Both the position numbers and the translations under genes were made by a program. From Candidatus Omnitrophota bacterium (lineage in GTDB: Bacteria; Omnitrophota; Gorgyraeia; Aquiviventales; Aquiviventaceae), in NCBI GenBank assembly GCA_020057015.1, contig JAGVGS010000165.1, forward strand, positions 1-6,504: a stretch of 6,504 nt of DNA, given 5' to 3'. Below, piece after piece: positions 1-5,348 of this stretch. A model generated the notes under the pieces. The model saw only the letters and a list, made by a program, of their open reading frames with translations, ran no database searches and was not told the DNA's origin. The first letter of the stretch is position 1. The number at the start of each line of letters is the position of its first letter.

Positions 1-655
1 CCAGCGGCACGCGCCATGGGCTGCGCGCGGCGCCTGCTTCGGCGGCCGCATGGGCCAGCACCTGACGGTGCACGGCGGTGTCTGTCACCCCATCATGGCG
101 CAGCGGCGAGGTGCCGGTCTCATCCAGCACCAGCTCAACGCGCACCAGGTCGCGCACTTGCTCGGGCAAGAGCGGCACGGTCTCTCCGGTCGCAGTGGCA
201 ATCGCGGGGATCTGAATATAGAGGCGAAAGAACCGATCGAAAATGGCATTCAAACGCGTGACTAGGACGGCCTCGGTGAGGAACTGCCCGGCGCCATCTG
301 AGGGCGGCTCGCCAAAGCGTTGCCGATGGGCCTCAAAATACTGGTGGACGCTCTCGGCGATCTCTTCCGCGCTGCTAGCGCTGAAGACGCGGTGCTCGCG
401 CCGGGCCGACTCCACCAGATCTCGCCCCAAGTGCTCGTTGTTCACCGCGCCGAGGGCTGTGGAGGCTTCCGGGGACTGGGCGAGTGCGGTGCGGAGATCC
501 TGCGGAAAGGTGGGCGACTGCGTGGCCGTCATCTGGCGCAGCAGCTCGGCGGCCGAGGCCGGCAGCGTCTGGCCGAAGGCGAACACAAACGCCAGCAGCG
601 TGGCTGTGCCGCGCATGGCCGGGGTCTCGATCCACTGCTTCAGACAAGGTTGCAT
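1..655 (-). CDS. Secreted protein of unknown family, 3' end outside window
   Basis: Reading leftward from ATG at 655-653, the frame is open for 218 codons to the window edge, so the C-terminus is missing. The start lies one base after the TGA (659-657) of the upstream gene (TGA-C-ATG), which suggests termination-reinitiation coupling. Residues 14-36 form a classical Sec signal peptide: a hydrophobic core TLLAFVFAF, then a c-region ending PASA before AEL. Because the first 13 residues (MQPCLKQWIETPA) are an unusual n-region with an acidic residue, ATG at 616-614 (MRGTA...) is a credible alternative start; neither has a convincing Shine-Dalgarno site. The mature part is helical and rich in Ala, Leu, Arg and Glu, with a segment LYIQIPAIATATGETVPLLP (residues about 148-167). 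I recognise no domain. Codon use is GC-rich at third positions, as in its neighbours. It is probably periplasmic or exported, and co-expressed with the TraB/ChaN-like gene upstream. Confidence 0.8.
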   Translation of the reverse strand, partial: MQPCLKQWIETPAMRGTATLLAFVFAFGQTLPASAAELLRQMTATQSPTFPQDLRTALAQSPEASTALGAVNNEHLGRDLVESARREHRVFSASSAEEIAESVHQYFEAHRQRFGEPPSDGAGQFLTEAVLVTRLNAIFDRFFRLYIQIPAIATATGETVPLLPEQVRDLVRVELVLDETGTSPLRHDGVTDTAVHRQVLAHAAAEAGAARSPWRVPL

Positions 656-656
656 G

Positions 657-2285
657 TCACCGTCGGGTGTGGAGTTCGTCTGCGAGCGCCATCACTTCCT
701 CAAGGCTGCCACCCTGCCCGTTCTTGTAGCGGATGACCGCCTGATACAGCCGCTCATCCGTCGGCCGGCCCACCTTCGGCATCAGCAGCAGGGTCGCCAC
801 GCCCCGCTGCTTCAGCAACTCGGTGATGCGCGGCCCGTGAAAACCGCCCGTAATGAGCACGGCCATCGGTTCACCGCGCGCCTGTAGCTGTTGGACCGCA
901 TTCGCCACCAGCTGTTCGTCGCGTTCCTGCGCCACTTCGTAGAATCGCCACAATGTCGGCAATTGCGCGCCTAAGTCCCGAAGGCCCGCGGCGAATGATT
1001 GCGGCGGCAGGCCCGCGTGCTTGAGCTGCTGTTGCAGGAAGGTATCCCATTGGGTCCAATAAGGAGCAAGATCCATGCCGTGAAGCTGTTGGTACTCTGC
1101 GGGCGATAGATCGAGACGAATCAGCTTGTCCAGCAAGACCACGGTCTCAAGTATCGTCAACAGCTGTCGGCCGGCGGCGTTGGAGGCCAACTGCTGGCTG
1201 AGGTGGGCGGCAAAAACCTCCAGCTCATCGGCCAGCGCCGTAGTGTTCACCTGTGCGCTCTCCTTCACATAGCGCATGTAGTGCGCCAGCTGCGGGTACG
1301 CGGCCAGCTCAATCCCCACCGCCTGCGCAGCACTTTCCACCGCGCGGTAGAAGGCCGCCGCAGCCACGGTGCCGGTCTTCGCGCTGGCAGCCCCGCTGAG
1401 CAGGGCCTCCACTTCGGCTTCGGACAGCCTGGTGCTGAGCACGGCCATTAGCTGGCGCTGCTCGCGTTGCGCCTGCGCAGGGACGACGGCCTCTTCCAGG
1501 TGTCGCAAGGCGAAAAAGCGCTCGACATTGGGATAAGCACTCGGCGCAATGCCCCGCGTGGCGGCGGCCTGCTCCAGGATTCGGGCGTAGTCTGCCACAG
1601 TCACTTGACGCTGTTCAAATTGCCCCGCCTCATCAATCAGCGCGTTCACCTCCGCGCTAAGCAACGAGGGCCGGAGGGTGTCAATCGTCGCACGGAGGGC
1701 CTGCAGCGTGGGTTGTTGGGCATCTCGCACCTTGAGCGCCCGCAGAAACAGATCGACATTTTTTTCGTAAAGCGAGGAGTCCTCCACGCCCCACACCGTG
1801 AGCGGGGCCTCTGAGGTCATGTCGAGATACTCCTCGGCGCTGAGCAAGCCTGCCTTCAGGTATCGCTCGGCGACTACCTTGCGGTGGCCCAACGGGGCAT
1901 GGCGCCGCAGGTAGGAGAGGCTTGCGTCGCCTGTTCCTCCCTCCACCAAAATGAGGCGCAACCCGTAGCCTTCCACCAGTTGCTCAAGGATCTGGATAAT
2001 GTTCTGCTGGGCATCGTAGTTGGTGTGGGCCTCTTGGATCTGAACGATAATAGGAGGCGTGGGGGTGGAGGCAGAAGGAGCCGGAAGATGAGTTTCAACG
2101 ATATATCCAGCGGCTTCTGGCACGTGCAATTCGGTGATCTGCAGCGGACCCGGTGGTCTGCTGGGCGCCGACTGCGCGTAAGCTAAAGAAAGCGCTACCT
2201 TATGAGGGCATAAAAAATACAGAAACAGGACGCCTGCGGCGCCCATACCTCTGTAGAGACCCACTCGCATGGATCGGTTCAGCAT
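657..2285 (-). CDS. Secreted TraB/GumN/ChaN-like superfamily protein
   Basis: This encodes 542 residues from ATG 2285-2283 to TGA 659-657. An in-frame TTG at 2327 is 14 codons longer, but it overlaps the -35 box of the best promoter and gives a poorer signal peptide, so I prefer ATG. Residues 1-37 look like a Sec signal (hydrophobic GAAGVLFLYFL, cleavage near AYA-QS). The core shows, in order, VQIQEAHTNYDAQQNI (81-96), ILVEGGTGD (112-120), WGVED (165-169), ERDEQLVANAV (454-464), then AVLITGGFHGPRITELL (475-491). An N-terminal E-x-H, an Arg-Asp helix and a late GG-x-H followed by a helix and a strand is the layout known from TraB/GumN/Tiki and EreA/ChaN proteins, some of which are metal-dependent or haem-binding. 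This assignment is from motifs only. A helical stretch at about 190-440 separates the two halves, making it longer than the usual 250-300 residues. It is coupled to the downstream secreted-protein gene. Activity and substrate are unknown. Confidence 0.8.
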   Translation of the reverse strand: MLNRSMRVGLYRGMGAAGVLFLYFLCPHKVALSLAYAQSAPSRPPGPLQITELHVPEAAGYIVETHLPAPSASTPTPPIIVQIQEAHTNYDAQQNIIQILEQLVEGYGLRLILVEGGTGDASLSYLRRHAPLGHRKVVAERYLKAGLLSAEEYLDMTSEAPLTVWGVEDSSLYEKNVDLFLRALKVRDAQQPTLQALRATIDTLRPSLLSAEVNALIDEAGQFEQRQVTVADYARILEQAAATRGIAPSAYPNVERFFALRHLEEAVVPAQAQREQRQLMAVLSTRLSEAEVEALLSGAASAKTGTVAAAAFYRAVESAAQAVGIELAAYPQLAHYMRYVKESAQVNTTALADELEVFAAHLSQQLASNAAGRQLLTILETVVLLDKLIRLDLSPAEYQQLHGMDLAPYWTQWDTFLQQQLKHAGLPPQSFAAGLRDLGAQLPTLWRFYEVAQERDEQLVANAVQQLQARGEPMAVLITGGFHGPRITELLKQRGVATLLLMPKVGRPTDERLYQAVIRYKNGQGGSLEEVMALADELHTRR

Positions 2286-2298
2286 GGATGTTCCCTTA

Positions 2299-2327
2299 AA
2301 TATACCTATTAGACAAGACTTTGTCAA
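2299..2327 (-). promoter_or_regulatory. Sigma-70-like promoter for the TraB/ChaN-like gene
   Basis: Reading leftward, TTGACA (2327-2322) is followed by 17 bases and TATATT (2304-2299), a near-consensus pair in the only AT-rich intergenic gap. The expected transcription start, about 7 bases beyond the -10 box, falls near 2292, only 6-8 bases before the ATG at 2285. AAGGGA at 2297-2292 is well spaced as a ribosome site (6 bases) but would lie mostly upstream of that transcript start. The mRNA would therefore be almost leaderless, unless read-through from the upstream gene supplies the Shine-Dalgarno site. Confidence 0.7.
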
Positions 2328-2333
2328 GACTTT
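2312..2333 (-). repeat. 11-bp tandem repeat over the -35 box, possible operator
   Basis: On the minus strand AAAGTCTTGAC (2333-2323) is followed at once by AAAGTCTTGTC (2322-2312), two copies differing at one base with a period of about one helical turn. A small inverted repeat, GACAA and TTGTC around AGTC, overlaps it. The repeat covers the -35 box and the upstream part of the spacer, where a repressor or activator could act. Binding of any regulator is inferred, not shown. Confidence 0.45.
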
Positions 2334-2396
2334 GCGTTACATTTCTTATAATAAGGAGCAATTCCTGTACCATAAGTAAGTCCGGGAATCCGAGCC

Positions 2397-5315
2397 CTAA
2401 TCAGAGGGAGTTAGCTCTCTGGACGAGCCTGCTGCCTCACCCACTGCCGCGTGCAGGCCAGTTGTCACCGTGGGGGCTGCTGAGGACAAAGCTGCCTCTA
2501 GGCTCCCATCCTTCTTCTTTATAGGGGGTGGACGATGTCTAGAGCGGATCCCTATCCAGGCTGCGATGCCGGCTCCCGTCAGAGTCAGTAGCGTCATGCC
2601 CCAGGCCACCGGCCCTAGCAGCGAGCAGCCCATCGTGATCCATGAAGCTCCTGCCACCAGAACAACTGCTGCCGCGGGCGGCAGGCCTCCCCCGCGCGGG
2701 GACAGCCTGGCTAACCTGCCTCCTGACGTGCGGTTTGGTGTGGGGCCGCCATTGCCCGGCCGAGGCGGGCTATTCAGACGCAGGCGCATCCAGCCGGTGC
2801 CGCCAATCGCTTCTGAGGTCACAGGTGGCCCCATGCCCCACAGCCGGCCTTCGTTGTAGTCCCCCACCTGCCCAGGCTTGAGTCGCGCGACAATCACCAA
2901 CCCCAATCTCGTGTGCCGAGACAACACTTGGCGAATGGCCAGTTGCTGATAGAGCTCCCGGGCCAGCGGCCCACGGCCGGGTGCTACCACGACCACACGC
3001 TGCTCGACACGGCTGTTCAGCACCGCGATGATCTGATCCTGGCCCACAGGAGGCAGGCCCAGGACCCCCGGCTGCACGTCCTGCGGACGGTAGGTGCGGA
3101 CGATGTACTGCTGACCCATCACATCGGTGGCTGTCCGATCGATGGCCTGCCAATCGGCGTTATAGCGCCCCGCGGCCGAGACCCTCAGCTGCAGGTGCGG
3201 AAAGAGCTCATCGAAATGCAGCCCGGCGAGATTGTCGGCGGCAAATTGCTCACCGGCCAGGGTCCAGAACTTGCGCAGCGGATGGGGCCAGGTCAAGAGC
3301 TGCAGCCGCTGTGGCAGCGTGCGCAGAAATGCTTTGACAGCGCTCCAGAACCGAGGCGCATGATGCGCCCAGAAGGAATCGGCTTGCAGCAGATACCACC
3401 CCATCAGGACCATCAGCCCTGTCGTCCCGATAGCCGGCAGGAGCGTGTTGACGACCTCTCTGAGCATGCCGTCCTCAGCCCCTGCGACTTGAGGCCACCC
3501 CAGCAGGCCGAGGACGCCGCCGACCGCAAAAAAGATTTGTGTCGCAGCCCAGCGCCGCCGTGCGGCCGGAGAGGGCGCGCGAGCCGCCTTCGAGTGCTCA
3601 ATCGCATTGGTGGCTGCGATAAGCTGGTCACGCGTCTCCCGGAGCATGGGCACGTAGTGTGGCGCGAGCCTCGGATACTGCATCGTCCAAAGCTTGGCGG
3701 TCAGGTTGAAGTACGCGGCAATGTGCTCCCTCATCGCCCAGAGCACCGCTCTCTGCGCCTGCGCCTGCTGAGGCTCAGCGCCGGCACCGGCTAGACCACC
3801 AAGGAGCAGCGCTGCCAACCGCAAGCGCTCCGGCAGCAATCCGCTGCCAATCCATGCGTTGAATTTGCGCGACCAAGTCGCAATCAGCGAGAGGGTTGGC
3901 TTGACAGCGTCGAGCGCGTCGGCGTATACTTGCAGCGTTAAGGACACAAACAGATGCTTGAGATTTCGAACTACAGAGACTATGTAACGGCCGACCCCGC
4001 TATATGCCATGGGGCGCCGTGTTTCAAGGGCACTCGGATCATGGCCTACCTGGTTCTGGAGCTGTTGGAAGCCGGTGAGTCGGTCGAGCAAATTCTGCGG
4101 GCCTACCCCGTCTTGACGCCGGCCCACATCCAAGCCGCTCTGCACCTCTCCGCTGAACTCCTCAAGAGCAGCGACCCCTCCTTGCTGAGCCACGCGGTTT
4201 GACCGCATGCGGTTGCTGGCTGATGAAAACGTCCGTATCGAGCTTATCGTCTGGCTGCGCGAAGCAGGCCATGATGTCATGCTCGTTCCGCGCGGTGTCG
4301 CCAACGGCGCCGTCATTACGCTCGCGTCGGACGAACGGCGCGTGTTGCTGAGCCATGACAAGGACTTCGCGCTCCTTTGGAACAGTTCACGCAAACCAGT
4401 GTGCGGAATCCTCCATCTGAAAGTCCATCCTCCGGAAGTTGAGCGGCTCACCCAGGCGCTCACCAGTGCCTTACCTAAACTTCCTTCTTCGCTTGACGGA
4501 CGACTCGTTACCATAGAAGTTGACCGCTTCCAGATCCAGTAGAACGTCGGAGCCACCCAATACGCCAGCGCCACCGTCGCGAGCATGCTGACGGCGCCGC
4601 TGTATGCTGCTAGCACGCCCACGATCGATACCGCCACCAGCGCCCAATCACCCCAGGTCGGGGCCTGCGCCCACGCCGCCCCCGTGATCAACGGCAGCAT
4701 CAAGAGCAGAACCAGCACGCGCTGCGCCCCGCGCTTGGCCTGCGCATCAAGGTGGGTAGAGGTCGCAAGTGCTCGCTGCCACCACAGCGACTGCCCCGGA
4801 CGTCGCTCAGCCTCACGATGGAGCTCCGCCCGCAGCAAGCGCGAGGCATCCGGTGCGATGTGCTTGATCATTTCGATGGCGATCTGTGGCGCCTCAAAGA
4901 GCACGAGCCGCAGCCAAAGGCGGATCAGGCCCCGCTCCGATCGCCGCGGCGCCTCCAGAAATGCGCGCCATACCTTCACCTCAAGTAACGCCTCATCGGC
5001 GGCAACCCCTCGGGACTCCGATAACGAGGCCACGGCTTGCAATAAGGCCTCATCGCGCAAGCTGGCGTGGCCGATCTGCAGCACTACGCTCGCATAGGGA
5101 AACAGGTGCAGCAGCTGAGCTAGACGGGCCACATCGCGCCGCGGCGCACGGTGCCTCAGCTCACGCTTGACCTCGCGGACCATCTGCGACTCAAGCTGCG
5201 GGCGCTGCGCGATCAGGCGCATCCACAGGTCGTAGGCCATGGGGCGGGCCTGCTCCACACGCAGCGCGGTCACAGGCCGGTCATTCTCGATGCGGTGCAG
5301 CATGGAAATGAACAT
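2397..5315 (-). CDS. Multi-pass membrane protein gene interrupted by an antisense toxin-antitoxin cassette
   Basis: The frame is 972 codons, from ATG 5315-5313 to TAG 2399-2397, of unrecognised family. Residues 1-195 are helical and Arg/Leu-rich, without membrane segments. Hydrophobic segments follow at about 199-216 (LVLLLMLPLITGAAWA) and 223-256. Residues about 258-455 switch abruptly to Ser/Arg/Thr-rich low-complexity sequence because they are the antisense reading of the DUF433 and DUF5615 genes. Native-looking protein resumes near LQVYADALDAVK (461-472), with hydrophobic segments at about 497-512, 591-608 and 618-643, a soluble region at 644-845, a Gly/Pro/Arg linker at 850-880, and a terminal pair at about 881-899 and 900-922. 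Without the insert the protein would have about 770 residues. Product options are a 972-residue chimera, separate fragments, or nothing functional. The frame is the same as that of the preceding gene, separated by one TGA. There is no obvious ribosome site before ATG 5315. Confidence 0.55.
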   Translation of the reverse strand: MFISMLHRIENDRPVTALRVEQARPMAYDLWMRLIAQRPQLESQMVREVKRELRHRAPRRDVARLAQLLHLFPYASVVLQIGHASLRDEALLQAVASLSESRGVAADEALLEVKVWRAFLEAPRRSERGLIRLWLRLVLFEAPQIAIEMIKHIAPDASRLLRAELHREAERRPGQSLWWQRALATSTHLDAQAKRGAQRVLVLLLMLPLITGAAWAQAPTWGDWALVAVSIVGVLAAYSGAVSMLATVALAYWVAPTFYWIWKRSTSMVTSRPSSEEGSLGKALVSAWVSRSTSGGWTFRWRIPHTGLRELFQRSAKSLSWLSNTRRSSDASVMTAPLATPRGTSMTSWPASRSQTISSIRTFSSASNRMRSNRVAQQGGVAALEEFSGEVQSGLDVGRRQDGVGPQNLLDRLTGFQQLQNQVGHDPSALETRRPMAYSGVGRYIVSVVRNLKHLFVSLTLQVYADALDAVKPTLSLIATWSRKFNAWIGSGLLPERLRLAALLLGGLAGAGAEPQQAQAQRAVLWAMREHIAAYFNLTAKLWTMQYPRLAPHYVPMLRETRDQLIAATNAIEHSKAARAPSPAARRRWAATQIFFAVGGVLGLLGWPQVAGAEDGMLREVVNTLLPAIGTTGLMVLMGWYLLQADSFWAHHAPRFWSAVKAFLRTLPQRLQLLTWPHPLRKFWTLAGEQFAADNLAGLHFDELFPHLQLRVSAAGRYNADWQAIDRTATDVMGQQYIVRTYRPQDVQPGVLGLPPVGQDQIIAVLNSRVEQRVVVVAPGRGPLARELYQQLAIRQVLSRHTRLGLVIVARLKPGQVGDYNEGRLWGMGPPVTSEAIGGTGWMRLRLNSPPRPGNGGPTPNRTSGGRLARLSPRGGGLPPAAAVVLVAGASWITMGCSLLGPVAWGMTLLTLTGAGIAAWIGIRSRHRPPPIKKKDGSLEAALSSAAPTVTTGLHAAVGEAAGSSRELTPSD
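3901..3930 (+). promoter_or_regulatory. Sigma-70-like promoter for the TA operon
   Basis: TTGACA (3901-3906), an 18-base spacer and TATACT (3925-3930) are close to consensus. The predicted start near 3937 leaves a leader of about 17 bases before ATG 3954. The spacer contains a direct repeat of GCGTCG (3907-3912 and 3916-3921) that could be an autoregulatory operator; it also reads on the minus strand as Ala-Asp-Ala-Leu-Asp-Ala of the host protein, so it may simply reflect coding. Confidence 0.65.
3939..3944 (+). promoter_or_regulatory. Ribosome binding site of the DUF433 gene
   Basis: TAAGGA ends nine bases before ATG 3954. It lies downstream of the predicted transcription start and fixes the choice of start codon. 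Confidence 0.6.
3954..4202 (+). CDS. DUF433 family antitoxin
   Basis: This is an 82-residue protein, the normal length for DUF433. The family signature is clear: DPAICHGAPCFKGTRI at residues 14-29, then a helix-turn-helix-like region with LEAGESVEQIL (38-48), YPVLTPAHIQAAL (51-63) and a final helix SAELL. DUF433 proteins are usually the upstream partner of a PIN-like DUF5615 protein and are regarded as its antitoxin, with a DNA-binding-like fold that may repress their own promoter. Here the toxin gene follows four bases after the stop, the standard antitoxin-first order. A promoter and ribosome site lie directly upstream. Family membership is near certain; neutralisation of this particular toxin is inferred from pairing. 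Confidence 0.93.
   Translation: MLEISNYRDYVTADPAICHGAPCFKGTRIMAYLVLELLEAGESVEQILRAYPVLTPAHIQAALHLSAELLKSSDPSLLSHAV
4207..4542 (+). CDS. DUF5615 family PIN-like toxin (putative ribonuclease)
   Basis: This is a 111-residue protein. It starts LLADENV (residues 3-9), where Asp6 and Glu7 are the first acidic pair of the PIN-like fold. It continues with LREAGHDV (17-24) and RVLLSHDKDFALL (45-57), where Asp51 and Asp53 form the late acidic pair. These are hallmarks of DUF5615 (Mut7-C/PIN-like) proteins, thought to be Mg-dependent RNases acting as toxins with a DUF433 partner. One departure: the mid-protein acidic residue normally seen in a 'G..D..I...A' motif is absent here, where residues 30-40 read GVANGAVITLA. 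The ATG is four bases past the antitoxin stop with no clear ribosome site of its own, so translation is probably coupled. No terminator is visible downstream; transcripts would run on antisense to the membrane-protein gene. Confidence 0.9.
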   Translation: MRLLADENVRIELIVWLREAGHDVMLVPRGVANGAVITLASDERRVLLSHDKDFALLWNSSRKPVCGILHLKVHPPEVERLTQALTSALPKLPSSLDGRLVTIEVDRFQIQ

Positions 5316-5348
5316 GTGGTCGTAGACCTGCCGCAGGAATTCCCGTCA
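5316..5348 (-). other. In-frame TGA and ten coding-like codons joining two frames
   Basis: TGA at 5348-5346 ends the upstream gene. The next ten codons to ATG 5315 (reading REFLRQVYDH) are in the same frame, nine of ten end in G or C, and they continue an amphipathic helix into MFISMLHRIE. None of them is ATG, GTG or TTG. This looks like coding sequence cut by a stop rather than a spacer. The base after the TGA is C, a context known to be leaky in Escherichia coli. Confidence 0.5.

Larger units (their letters stand above)
3901..4542 (+). other. Inserted DUF433-DUF5615 toxin-antitoxin cassette
   Basis: This is a rightward promoter, ribosome site and two tightly spaced genes lying wholly inside a leftward membrane-protein frame. 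The cassette is visibly less GC-rich than its flanks: sampled 60-base lines hold about 50-63% GC, against about 70% in a sampled flanking line. This fits acquisition from elsewhere. The insertion boundaries are inferred: the right one lies close to the toxin stop at 4540-4542, the left one at or upstream of about 3950, depending on whether the promoter came with the cassette. I see no transposase and no convincing target duplication. Confidence 0.6.

Noticed and set aside
243..887. Rightward open frame of 214 codons
   Set aside because: It spans the tail of one leftward gene and the start of the next, is rich in Ser/Arg/Cys, and has no domain. The leftward frames carry signal peptides and motifs.
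2347..2352. TATAAT on the plus strand as a rightward promoter
   Set aside because: The nearest -35-like sequence (TTGTCA, 2321-2326) is 20 bases away, and no credible rightward gene follows.
2370..2396. Possible terminator after the membrane-protein stop (GGATTCCCGGA region)
   Set aside because: Only a 3-bp stem can be drawn and no T-run follows in the direction of transcription.
2958..2984. APGRGPLAR in the membrane protein (residues about 778-786) as a Walker A motif
   Set aside because: It lacks the GK[ST] ending and there is no Walker B or other ATPase motif nearby.
2913..3794. Long rightward open frame (293 codons) opposite the membrane-protein gene
   Set aside because: Its protein is His/Gln/Arg/Pro-rich with no hydrophobic core or motif, and the opposite strand encodes convincing membrane segments. 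It is a typical shadow frame in GC-rich DNA.
3921..4566. Inverted 7-mers GGCGTAT (3921-3927) and ATACGCC (4560-4566) flanking the TA cassette as possible terminal repeats
   Set aside because: Seven matching bases between two flanks of this size are easily found by chance, there is no transposase, and the left copy overlaps the -10 box.
4585..5097. Rightward open frame of 170 codons downstream of the toxin, considered as a third cassette gene
   Set aside because: The protein is Ser/Arg/Thr-rich antisense-like sequence, with no ribosome site, and it mirrors the native N-terminal part of the leftward membrane protein.
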